64,000 bases of DNA from positions 248,001-312,000 of the forward strand of contig NZ_QMFB01000005.1 of assembly GCF_003285015.1 (NCBI RefSeq). The letters run 5' to 3'. This document shows, piece by piece, positions 9,214 through 17,080 of the stretch. Below the pieces are notes generated by a model that saw nothing but the letters and a program-made list of their open reading frames with translations, had not been told where the DNA came from and did not search any database. Position 1 is the first letter of the stretch. Each line of letters begins with the position of its first letter. A program made the translations under genes and the position numbers. Source of the DNA: Paenibacillus contaminans (GTDB lineage Bacteria > Bacillota > Bacilli > Paenibacillales > NBRC-103111).

Positions 9214-10775
9214 ATCCGCGAGTACCCTCTTTCCCTGAATTGGGCGGGAGACGTGCCGAAGTAGCTTTTGAATAGATTGCAAAAATACGACGTATTCGGA
9301 TACCCCACTTCAATGCTGATATCCGCGACCTTCTTGTTCGTCTCGCGCAGCAATTGCTCCGCTTTATACATGCGATGAGCCGTCAGCGCCTTCATGAAGC
9401 TTTGCCCCGTCTCTTTTTTGAACAAGTTGCTTACATATTTCGAGGACATGTACACCTTATCCGCCACATAGTCCAGCCCGAGGTCGTTCATATACTCGCT
9501 ATGAATGATCGCCATAATCTGCTCGATCGCCTTGCTTGTCGATTTTGCCGGACTGCAGACCGATTCCCCGTTCGCCTCGTCCAGCAGAGCAAGCAATATT
9601 CGTTTGACGTCCTCGATATGATTCGTTTTGTAAAGAGATTCCGCAATGGCGCGAAACGGCCTGTCTCCCCGCTCGGGAATTTGCGCGAACAGATTCTTGG
9701 CGATTTCCGTGCAAAGGTATTTGACGTAAATGGCGGAATGGCTGCCCGAAGCGGAAAACTCGCGAAATAGCCGGTCAATGCCGGCTGCGGCTTGATCGAA
9801 CCTGCCGCTCCGCACTTGCTCGCATACCGTCTCCAAGACCGAATCCGCCGCGTATATCGGACCTTTATACAGGCTATCGTCGCTGCCCGCCAACAAGAAA
9901 ACCTTGCTCCCTTCAGCAAAAAAACGGTTTTCCAGCACGCTTTCCATTTGCTGATACAAGCCGCAAACGCATTCGGCTTCTTCAACGGGGCCGGCGATCG
10001 CCATACACATATTCATCCCGAACCGGGACTGCAAATGCGCGTTCAGCTGCTCTCCCAGCATGACCAACTCGTCGTTCGTCCCTCTGTGTGCGCCCGTTTT
10101 CAAAAAAACGACGCTTTGATATTCGTGCAGGTTCAGCACATCGTGCTCTCCGGGCACGCATTCGCGAACCGCCTTGGCAAAATCGAGTCCGTCCGCGTCG
10201 AAAAGCCGCCCGGCCGCATCCACGAGCAGCATCACGCTGCGCTCCAAATCGGCGCGGATCCCCGATTCGTCGACCCTGTTTCGCAATGAATCGCTAATTG
10301 GGCCGCTGTGAAGCAGCTCCCATAGCAGCTGTTTTTTCTCATATTGCGCCGCCATACGATGAGCGTTCTCGAAGGTTCGCGCTTGCCGTTTATTTTCAGC
10401 TGCCTGCTCGCATAATGTGATAGCGCTTTCCATTACCTGCAGAAATTCTCCGACTTCGATCGGCTTCAGAATATAGTGCTCGACCTTGTAGGCGATGGCT
10501 TGTTTGGCGTATTCAAATTCGCCGTGAGCGCTGAAAATAATAATTTTCAGATTCTCGTCAAGCTCCCGCGCTCTTCTCGTCAGCTCCAGTCCGTCCATAA
10601 AAGGCATTTTAATATCCGTTAGCAAAATATCGACATGGTTTTCCAGCAAATACTGAAACGCTTCTTCGCCGTTCGACATTTCCACCGGATCCAGCTTGAG
10701 CTTATACTTGTCGATCAAAAACCGGATGCCTTCCCGCTCTTCCAACTGGTCGTCCACGATCAGTGCTTTAAACAT
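9210..10775 (-). CDS. YesN-type response regulator with AraC DNA-binding domain
   Basis: The frame is open from 10838, but AAGGGGGAC precedes the ATG at 10775 (MFKALIVDDQ), giving 521 residues with the receiver domain at the very start. Receiver residues: Asp8-Asp9, phosphoacceptor Asp54 in LLTDIKMPFMDG, Lys104 in YILKPIE. A long linker follows (about 120-415). The last 100 residues are two AraC-type helix-turn-helix motifs (GLDYVADKVYMSSKYVSNLFK and VADISIEVGYPNTSYFCNLFK split by a linker). It is the cytoplasmic partner of the kinase that overlaps its stop codon. The target genes are probably the neighbouring sugar genes; no regulon can be read directly. Confidence 0.94.
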   Translation of the reverse strand: MFKALIVDDQLEEREGIRFLIDKYKLKLDPVEMSNGEEAFQYLLENHVDILLTDIKMPFMDGLELTRRARELDENLKIIIFSAHGEFEYAKQAIAYKVEHYILKPIEVGEFLQVMESAITLCEQAAENKRQARTFENAHRMAAQYEKKQLLWELLHSGPISDSLRNRVDESGIRADLERSVMLLVDAAGRLFDADGLDFAKAVRECVPGEHDVLNLHEYQSVVFLKTGAHRGTNDELVMLGEQLNAHLQSRFGMNMCMAIAGPVEEAECVCGLYQQMESVLENRFFAEGSKVFLLAGSDDSLYKGPIYAADSVLETVCEQVRSGRFDQAAAGIDRLFREFSASGSHSAIYVKYLCTEIAKNLFAQIPERGDRPFRAIAESLYKTNHIEDVKRILLALLDEANGESVCSPAKSTSKAIEQIMAIIHSEYMNDLGLDYVADKVYMSSKYVSNLFKKETGQSFMKALTAHRMYKAEQLLRETNKKVADISIEVGYPNTSYFCNLFKSYFGTSPAQFRERGYSRI

Positions 10776-10834
10776 CGGCCTGTCCCCCTTGCCCGGCTTG
10801 TTCCCCCCTACTATAGCACGATCGCTTCCGCCAT

Positions 10835-11980
10835 TCACCCTCGATTATTCCATACACTCAGCGTCTCCCTCAACCATTCCATATGCTTCGCGGTCATCAT
10901 GCCGTAGTGATAAAAGCCGATCTCGCGAATGCCGTTATCGATCGCAGCCTGCACATTGGCCTCCAGCGCTTGCCGGCCGGTTGCCCACGGAGCGCAGGCC
11001 CCAAGTCCCAGCGACAATTTGCCGGAGGGGATTTTCGCTAAATACTTCTCTAGTACATCTTGCGTTTGGCGGACATCATCCGTATAAGAGAAGGTCATGA
11101 TCCGGTCCGCAATGCCGTGCAGCCGATCCGCATTCAGCCCGGATACCCGGTGAGAACCGAAAACGGCCATATGAATTTCAGCGTGAATCTGCTTTTTCAA
11201 ATCCCCGACAAAGACCGCCAAGCTCTCTTCCCTGAAGCTCAAATAATCGGAAAGACCTGCGAGTTCGAACATCGCTTCTCCCCCGTCTGTTCCCTGATAG
11301 ACTAAACGCAGCTGCTCCAGCACGTCGGACCGCAACGCTTCGGTATCGATTCCTTTGTTTTGAGCAAGCTTCACGCAATCCGGGCAAAAGCATAACGAGA
11401 CGAGCAGCTGATTGACCTCATTCAAGTCGATGCCCCATTTGGCATGCTGATGATGCGGAACCGCCATCCAGGAAAGCGACTCCAGCAAAAAGCTTGCGGG
11501 CGCATGTCTGCTCTCCATTTCTTGAAGCATTGTGGTCACATATTGCCTGACATTCCGATTATTTGGACAAAGCGCATGACGGAAACGGTGACCCCAAGCA
11601 TTCTGCACCGCGCACTCCGGATAACGTTGAGCCAGCTCGCTGTTGTGGCAGGCAACAACCCAAGCATGGTACTCCAGCCCGCTCTTCGCCATCTCATCCC
11701 TCAGGGCATCGAAATCCGCATGCCGAGAAAGGGAAGAAACATGCGGCTTTATCTCTCCATACAACGCTTCCTTCGCTGCGAAAAACACCCCCGCCTCTCC
11801 CTCGTATATGGAAGGCGTTTGGTCATGCAAGCTCAACTGCTGCATGGAGTGGTACGACGCAGCCATGTACAGACCGTCGATCCCCGCCTCGTTTCGCAAG
11901 CTTCTCAATCGCTCCATACCAAGGGAGCCGGCAAAATCCCAAGGATAAGCAAACATGCGAAAGTTATAATCGCTATTCAT
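10835..11980 (-). CDS. Unknown protein, TIM-barrel glycosidase-like
   Basis: The frame opens at 12070, but GAAGGAG precedes the ATG at 11980 (MNSDYNFRMFAYPWDFAG), giving 381 residues. There is no signal peptide. The sequence shows alternating strands and helices with barrel-like strand ends: GIDGLYMAASYHS, YHAWVVACHN, ALCPNNRNVRQYVTTML, LLESLSWMAVPHHQH, MTFSYTDD and EIGFYHYGMM. The segment CFCPDCVKLAQ has a CxxC pair that could bind metal. This pattern resembles uncharacterised putative glycoside hydrolases of the TIM-barrel type, but I cannot name a family. The gene is 60 bases upstream of the YesN/YesM pair and probably cotranscribed with it, which suggests a sugar-related role. Confidence 0.75.
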   Translation of the reverse strand: MNSDYNFRMFAYPWDFAGSLGMERLRSLRNEAGIDGLYMAASYHSMQQLSLHDQTPSIYEGEAGVFFAAKEALYGEIKPHVSSLSRHADFDALRDEMAKSGLEYHAWVVACHNSELAQRYPECAVQNAWGHRFRHALCPNNRNVRQYVTTMLQEMESRHAPASFLLESLSWMAVPHHQHAKWGIDLNEVNQLLVSLCFCPDCVKLAQNKGIDTEALRSDVLEQLRLVYQGTDGGEAMFELAGLSDYLSFREESLAVFVGDLKKQIHAEIHMAVFGSHRVSGLNADRLHGIADRIMTFSYTDDVRQTQDVLEKYLAKIPSGKLSLGLGACAPWATGRQALEANVQAAIDNGIREIGFYHYGMMTAKHMEWLRETLSVWNNRG

Positions 11981-12158
11981 TTTTTCCGCTCCTTCAACTG
12001 TTGATGGAATACATGTAGGTGCACAGATTGAATACACAGCCTGATCCCTCAGGCACTGCGTGTACTTCAACGCTTTGCTGGCTCATTCCTGCATGCCCAA
12101 ACTCGGCTCTTTTTTCCGACTCTTTGCGGCAATTCAGTCTGACAAACACACAAATGAA

Positions 12159-13118
12159 TCAATTCACCTTCACGGCAAAAGCGTAACTCGCTTCTCCTCC
12201 TCCGTGCCAAAAAGCGTCCAGTCTGTAAATATGCACGCCTTTTCCCGCAGGGACTGTAAAACGACCCTCCTGAAGATCGACCGGAGCCGCAGAGTCGCCG
12301 GTATACTGTTGCAGCTTGATTTCAAAAGGCTGTGGATTGTAATCGAAAGATATCTTGATTTCTTCACCGCTTTGAACCTCGGCAGCCGTAACCTGATGCC
12401 GGTTAATCAAATCCGGAGCCGGCGCATAGTCAGCACAGCCCTTCCAGCAGTAGGTTCCTTGGATCACCTTCACCTGTTCGTTCGTTGCAGCAACTTGCGC
12501 CAGAGGAGGCATATCGCCCCGAATCGGATCGCCGTCCAAAAAGCTGACGTTCAACCGTATCGAATCATAGTCTTGCAGCTCATCATTTACCGTTTTTTCA
12601 AATGGCATGATTTTTCCCAGGTCTTGTTTGGTTATGCTCAGCGTGTTTTGAATGCTTTTGATAACTTTGCCTTCCTTATCTTGAAAGGCCAGATCAAACG
12701 TGCAAAGTACTTGTTCCGCTTCCGAATTATTCAAGCTTTCCGACGGATCTATAAGAATATCGCCGGTTATTTTCGTTTGACCGTCTTTTCCGGACAAGGC
12801 TACATGATTGACGTACACTTTTCCCGTGTCCTTAAAATCCTTCAACAACGGCTTATCCTCATCGTACATAACGGATATTGACTTCGTTTGGTCATGATAA
12901 GCAATACCGGCGTTCATATTTTCCGCGATGAAACGAATCGGGACATAGGCGTGACCATTATAATTGAGGGTTGAATATTCGCCGGTTAATTCTTTTTTCT
13001 CTCCGTTAAAAATGAAATTCACAGGAAAAATACTGGTCTCGACTATACTGCTGGCAATTGCTGTTGAAGAAAGTGCTAGAAATATGCCGATGATTATACC
13101 GATTACATACTTTCTCAT
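12159..13118 (-). CDS. Secreted stalk-domain (copper amine oxidase N-terminal-like) protein
   Basis: 319 residues with a signal peptide (KYVIGIIIGIFLALSSTAIA, cleavage near residue 24). Residues about 28-85 match the short stalk domain named after the copper amine oxidase N-terminus: FNGEKKELTGEY, then YVPIRFIAENMNAGI and KSISVMYDE. No copper oxidase catalytic domain follows. The remainder contains two beta-rich segments, one (about 100-195) like a secreted immunoglobulin-type fold and one C-terminal (about 225-319) ending AGKGVHIYRLDAFWHGGGEASYAFAVKVN in several strands. Such proteins are common, mostly uncharacterised cell-envelope proteins of Paenibacillus. The ribosome site GGGAGGG precedes the start. 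It follows the AT-rich propeller gene by 42 bases. Confidence 0.8.
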   Translation of the reverse strand: MRKYVIGIIIGIFLALSSTAIASSIVETSIFPVNFIFNGEKKELTGEYSTLNYNGHAYVPIRFIAENMNAGIAYHDQTKSISVMYDEDKPLLKDFKDTGKVYVNHVALSGKDGQTKITGDILIDPSESLNNSEAEQVLCTFDLAFQDKEGKVIKSIQNTLSITKQDLGKIMPFEKTVNDELQDYDSIRLNVSFLDGDPIRGDMPPLAQVAATNEQVKVIQGTYCWKGCADYAPAPDLINRHQVTAAEVQSGEEIKISFDYNPQPFEIKLQQYTGDSAAPVDLQEGRFTVPAGKGVHIYRLDAFWHGGGEASYAFAVKVN

Positions 13119-13160
13119 TCACTGTCCCTCCCTTATTTCCCTTCTATAACATAGTTACAT

Positions 13161-14324
13161 TTAAGACTCTCCTAAAGAGTATAAACATGAGCATCCCATA
13201 GATAAATTATTTGTGAAATAAATTTTCTTGTCCGGTGCAACAACAGGACATGTGATTTGTCCGGTGAATTCACTTCTCCATTTTACACGACCATCCGAAG
13301 TCAAAGCGGTAACCCATGATAATCTATTTACGCTTGTATTATTTGATGATACGACTAGCACGGTCCCTAAACTATCAACGATAGGCGGATAATTAATTTG
13401 CCCATCAATGAAGGTCTCCCATTGTATGTCTCCCCCCATTCTGAAAGAAATCAAACGGAAAGGACTTGCACCAACATATAAATTACCATTCTTACAAATT
13501 GCAGGCGTTGTCCAGATATCGCCATCAATTGTGGAATATTCCTCATTTCTGTTCCCTTGTTTGTCGAAACTTACTATTTTTAATTTCGATTGTTCTGACA
13601 GCCCAATATAAATATTTCCCTCATAATCAATAATAGGTATAGATTCTAGGAATGTATCTGCCTTAGTATGCCATTGTACTTCTCCCTCCATAGTAAGGGA
13701 ATATAGTTTTTTATCACCAGCCAATATTAGAATACGTCCGTCATTAGTTATTAACGGAGCACATCTAAACTCAAATTGCGCTTGGAAAACCCATTTCAAC
13801 TCGCCTACAGGATCAATAGCAAGTAATTTGGTTCCATTTGTAACAATGTAAATATTTCCTTCCGCATCAATTACAGGGGAAAATTTGGCTAGATCGTCTA
13901 TCTCGTGTATCCACTTTATCTGGCCACTATTGCTCAAAGAAAATAATTTGTGACCTTTGGATTCCCATGCCCCCGTTGATGCTACATAAATGGTACCTTC
14001 CCTTCCTATTGAAGGGGTTATCAAAGTAGTACCGCTTTGAAATTGCCACTCTACTTCACCCTGAGGGGATACAGAGACCAATGCTTTACCTCGATTGCTG
14101 CTAAAAAGTATACTTCCATTGTCATTGATAACTATTGATGAACAGTCGCTCAATCCAATTAACTCACTAATACAGGTTTCTTTAGGGCTTTCTGGAGAAA
14201 GAAATCTCGATTGTCGAACCCATGATGTAGTTGTTGGATGAATAGCATTGAGATCAAAACCTTTTTCACTAAAACCACCAATGCCTTCGTTCGGTGAAAA
14301 TAATTTTAATTGCATATTATCCAT
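13161..14324 (-). CDS. PQQ-type beta-propeller repeat protein, probably cytoplasmic
   Basis: 387 residues. AGGAGG lies 7-8 bases before the ATG at 14324 and there is no signal peptide. The sequence is a run of about eight propeller blades with the repeating pattern 'PxIxxxGxIYVxS...LxxLxxxGxxxW': TPSIGREGTIYVAS, SPVIDAEGNIYIV, APLITNDGRILILAG, IPIIDYEGNIYIGL, TPAICKNGNLYVGA, PPIVDSLGTVLVVSS. This is the PQQ_2/Pyrrolo-quinoline-like fold; the blades show no sign of an attached enzyme domain. The gene is clearly AT-richer than its neighbours and uses codons such as ATT, AAT and TTA freely, suggesting recent acquisition. A ligand- or protein-binding role is the most that can be said. Confidence 0.82.
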   Translation of the reverse strand: MDNMQLKLFSPNEGIGGFSEKGFDLNAIHPTTTSWVRQSRFLSPESPKETCISELIGLSDCSSIVINDNGSILFSSNRGKALVSVSPQGEVEWQFQSGTTLITPSIGREGTIYVASTGAWESKGHKLFSLSNSGQIKWIHEIDDLAKFSPVIDAEGNIYIVTNGTKLLAIDPVGELKWVFQAQFEFRCAPLITNDGRILILAGDKKLYSLTMEGEVQWHTKADTFLESIPIIDYEGNIYIGLSEQSKLKIVSFDKQGNRNEEYSTIDGDIWTTPAICKNGNLYVGASPFRLISFRMGGDIQWETFIDGQINYPPIVDSLGTVLVVSSNNTSVNRLSWVTALTSDGRVKWRSEFTGQITCPVVAPDKKIYFTNNLSMGCSCLYSLGES

Positions 14325-14520
14325 ATCCCTATCCTCCTACTTAAGGTATTACTGGAGTAATGACTACACCTGGAGCCCTCCAAGTATTTCTACTTCGACA
14401 TTTTCCCAATTATACAGTTTTTCCCTTCCTCATGACAGTTAAAAGTACTGGAGACTAATGAAGGTGTCCTTGAATCGGATCTTTTTATTACTGCATCAAA
14501 CCCGAACAGGCTGCATAGAA

Positions 14521-14562
14521 AAAAAACCACAACACGAAGGTTAATCGCACTGTGGTTCTTTT
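14521..14562 (-). terminator. Terminator after the decayed response regulator
   Basis: Stem AACCACA (14525-14531) / TGTGGTT (14551-14557). On the minus strand it is followed by eight T. It lies just past the stop of the response-regulator remnant. Confidence 0.7.
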
Positions 14563-14576
14563 AACTAGTAGACCAT

Positions 14577-15010
14577 TCATACCCCCAGATTAGATTTCCA
14601 AATCGCTTGATAGATTTGAGATTTCGTGAATACGCGGGAAAGGTAAGACAGCAGCAGCTTTAAAATATCGAATTCTTTGGCGGTCAACGCGACTTTCGAA
14701 GTCCCGACTTCCACTTCATAGGTTTGATCATTCAAAACGATATCCCCATGTCTTATAATCGAAGCTGTTGATGTATCGTTGGCTGAGTTGCGATTGAAAT
14801 ACAAGTATCGTCTCAGCATGGCCCGGACTCTGACCGCCAGCCCCCCAAGCCCGAACGGTTTGGTCACATAGTCGTCGGCGCCTAGTCCAAGCCCGATTAT
14901 CATATCGACCTCTTCCCCTTTGGCTGATAGGTAAGATGTTTTTACTAATTCGCCGCAGTACTTCATAGCCCTCCATCTTGGGTATCATCAAATCTAGTGC
15001 GTTGACCGCA
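14577..15010 (-). pseudogene. Decayed OmpR-family response regulator
   Basis: Two overlapping minus-strand frames together spell a response regulator. One gives ALDLMIPKMEGYEVLRRI (up to about 14930), the other continues with LSAKGEEVDMIIGLGLGADDYVTKPFGLGGL and then the winged-helix domain VALTAKEFDILKLLLSYLSRVFTKSQIYQAIW. A frameshift near 14920-14940 separates them. The first 45 or so residues of the receiver domain, upstream of the phosphoacceptor Asp, are missing, and no cognate kinase follows. It resembles the BceR/VanR branch. I regard it as a dead fragment; the terminator still follows it. Confidence 0.8.
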
Positions 15011-15117
15011 TTTGATCTAAAGTTTGCTGCCCGCGCTTTTCATGAGAGAATCCTAAGTGGAAAGGGCGGGTTCGTATAAGGCCACGAGCACCCGTTAGAA
15101 CTTTGCGCTGCCAAACG

Positions 15118-15164
15118 AATAAAAGCGCCGGGTCATTCCGCCGCCCGGCGCTTCTCTTTTTTGG
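15118..15164. terminator. Bidirectional terminator after the YitT-type gene
   Basis: Stem AGCGCCGGG / CCCGGCGCT around 15122-15153, with T-rich tracts on both sides (TTTTAT on the minus strand, TCTCTTTTTT on the plus strand). It lies about 60 bases past the stop at 15213 and probably ends that transcript. Confidence 0.8.
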
Positions 15165-15212
15165 TGCGGCGATAAGCCGCTATGTAAATTTTCTTTTCAC
15201 GAATCCCATCGT

Positions 15213-16082
15213 CTAATGGATATCGCGCTTACGGAAATTGCCGCCTTTCACTTCCGCTATGTCGTACACAATAATGAAGGCTTTATCGTCGATCTCATTG
15301 ATAATTTCCCTCATTTTACTTTCCTCCATCCGGTTGATTACGCATGTTATTTCTCTGAACTGCTCGTTGGAATAACCGCCGTGAACGAACGTGTAAGTCG
15401 AGCTTCGTCCCAGCCGGTCGCGAATCGTCTCAATCATTTCCTCCGCTTGGCTGGTAATGATTTTATACGTTTTGGCGCCGCTTAATCCTTCCTCCACAAT
15501 ATGAATGACCTTGGAAGCGATAAAATAAGCGATCCCCGACAAAATCGCGCCTTGAAACCCGAACACCGTCGAGACGACCACGAATACGAACAGGTTCAGA
15601 AATAAAATGAGATCGCTCGTTCCGAACGGCAGCTTTCGGGACAGCAGTACGGCCAACATGTCGATGCCGTCCAACGCGCCGCCATTCCGCAGCGCCAGCC
15701 CCATGCCAAAACCGATAATAATGCCGCCGACAACGGTAATCAGCAGCGTATCGCCCTTAATAATCGGTGGGATATGATGCATCATCGTCGTGCCGACCGC
15801 AAGCGACGCAATCCCAAGCACCGAATAAATCGCAAAGCTTTTACCAATTTGCTTATAACCCAAAAAAATGAATGGAATGTTGAGCAGTGCAATCAACAGA
15901 GCCAGCGGCAGGCCCATCCATTGCGAGCCTACAATGCTCAGACCGGTCACACCCCCGTCCGATACGCTGTTGGGGATAAGCACGGCTTCCAGTCCATACG
16001 CTGTAATAATACCGCCGGCGATTACGGCAATTGCCTTCGTGATCTTTTTGCTGATGTTTACTTGTCTGGATGCTACGCCCAC
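15213..16082 (-). CDS. YitT family membrane protein (DUF2179)
   Basis: The frame is open from 16217, but the best start is GTG at 16082 (VGVASRQVNISKK), seven bases after AGGAAGCGAGG; this gives 289 residues, the usual size of the family. Five or six membrane segments occupy residues 10-185 (AIAVIAGGIITAYGLEAVLIP, then GVTGLSIVG, LPLALLIALLNIPFIFLGY, SVLGIASLAVG, and TLLITVVGGIIIGFGMGLALR). The C-terminal DUF2179 domain (about 205-285) includes YKIITSQAEEMIETI and DDKAFIIVYDIAEVKGG. B. subtilis has several paralogues of unknown molecular function; a transport role is only inferred. It is transcribed alone and closed by a terminator. Confidence 0.92.
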   Translation of the reverse strand: MGVASRQVNISKKITKAIAVIAGGIITAYGLEAVLIPNSVSDGGVTGLSIVGSQWMGLPLALLIALLNIPFIFLGYKQIGKSFAIYSVLGIASLAVGTTMMHHIPPIIKGDTLLITVVGGIIIGFGMGLALRNGGALDGIDMLAVLLSRKLPFGTSDLILFLNLFVFVVVSTVFGFQGAILSGIAYFIASKVIHIVEEGLSGAKTYKIITSQAEEMIETIRDRLGRSSTYTFVHGGYSNEQFREITCVINRMEESKMREIINEIDDKAFIIVYDIAEVKGGNFRKRDIH

Positions 16083-16275
16083 TTGAGTACCTCGCTTCCT
16101 AATCGCGTCAAACCGAACCAGGCATATTTCGGAAACAGTTTTCATCTTCCTATTATTAGCTAATTTTCTCGTCTGTATCCCGCTCTCGCTGCCATACATG
16201 GGTTCGCTGCTTTTCAATTTTACTGTGCGGGAACCTATGGCTGCAAGATTTTTTGAAAATTTTCACTCTTTTTTA

Positions 16276-16614
16276 TTATTGAGAATCCGGTTCGAAATCG
16301 ACCAAATGACCCAATCCATGCGTTAATTTTCCTGTTTGACCTGGTTTTAAACTATTAAATATTTTTTTGTCGTTCGTACTAATTTCCAACTCGTTTCCAA
16401 AGTTATCGCTAAAAATAATAGTATATATTTTGAAGTTGGGAGAAGAAATGTCTGTTTTGAAAGAATCGAATCTCTTCCCTTCAATTCTACAAAAGGTAAT
16501 TCTCTTATCTGCATCAATTCTTTTCTTCTGAATAACTTTAAAATAATAAAAGAACGAAAGTAATATTGCCATTGGTATTAAAACCTTTATAAGCGTTAGA
16601 ACGTCGTCATCCAT
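16276..16614 (-). CDS. Small membrane-anchored protein, DUF2500-like
   Basis: 112 residues. One N-terminal membrane segment (LIKVLIPMAILLSFFYYF, residues 7-25) is followed by a small beta-rich domain. The C-terminal half has IIFSDNFGNELEIS, then LKPGQTGKLTHGLGHLVDFEPD, matching the pattern of DUF2500 (a short OB-like barrel with 'GxxGxLxxxG...F' near the end). The match is by eye and moderate. An AAGAAGGGG ribosome site is about 8-9 bases before the ATG. The gene is AT-rich. No function is known. Confidence 0.7.
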   Translation of the reverse strand: MDDDVLTLIKVLIPMAILLSFFYYFKVIQKKRIDADKRITFCRIEGKRFDSFKTDISSPNFKIYTIIFSDNFGNELEISTNDKKIFNSLKPGQTGKLTHGLGHLVDFEPDSQ

Positions 16615-16667
16615 TTAAAAGCCCCTTCTTTCTTATGGGTCTAGTTGAGACCCCCCCTAAAATAACT

Positions 16668-16862
16668 TCACTTTTCTTTAAACAATCCGAAAAGAATAAA
16701 ACATACTCCAGCAACAATCGTAGGTATAGCACCCTTTTTCACTGCTTCGCGGCTTCTAATTCCGAGTAGTCCGAGTTTATAAATATAGTCAGGAAACAAG
16801 AGCTGCAGAACACCGCAAATGACACCCGCCATTCCAATCAAGATCACTGGGTTCAATGTCAA
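16668..16862 (-). CDS. Small two-helix membrane protein, unknown
   Basis: 64 residues with two hydrophobic segments (PVILIGMAGVICGVLQLLF and AIPTIVAGVCFILFGLF) joined by a basic loop (GIRSREAVKKG). It starts with TTG at 16862 or with a second TTG two codons later; GAAGGAG precedes both. It lies 54 bases upstream of the DUF2500-like gene and is similarly AT-rich, so the two may form a small unit. I do not recognise a family. Confidence 0.6.
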   Translation of the reverse strand: MTLNPVILIGMAGVICGVLQLLFPDYIYKLGLLGIRSREAVKKGAIPTIVAGVCFILFGLFKEK

Positions 16863-17034
16863 TATACTCCTTCGTCATAACGATTGTTTACAATAGCTAT
16901 GATTCTATAAAAATACCTATAGTTCCTCCAACGACAATTGTCTTATAGCATTAATTGGATGTTCTTGCGCTCCTGTCAACTAAAATGGTTTGTTGATAAC
17001 CTGACAATGTACTATCCTCCATCACTTGGACAAT

Positions 17035-17071
17035 ACAAAAAAACAACCAACCGCATCCCGCGGTTGGTTGT
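17035..17071 (-). terminator. Terminator of the 20.5-17.1 kb importer operon
   Basis: A perfect 12-base stem ACAACCAACCGC / GCGGTTGGTTGT with a 5-base loop is followed on the minus strand by seven T. It begins 10 bases after the binding-protein stop at 17081. Confidence 0.95.
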
Positions 17072-17080
17072 CTCAAAACA

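Noticed and set aside
12159..13118. Copper amine oxidase
   Set aside because: Only the short stalk domain is present; the catalytic domain with topaquinone site is absent.
13161..14324. PQQ-dependent dehydrogenase
   Set aside because: Only propeller blades are present; no signal peptide, no cofactor-site disulfide and half the usual length.
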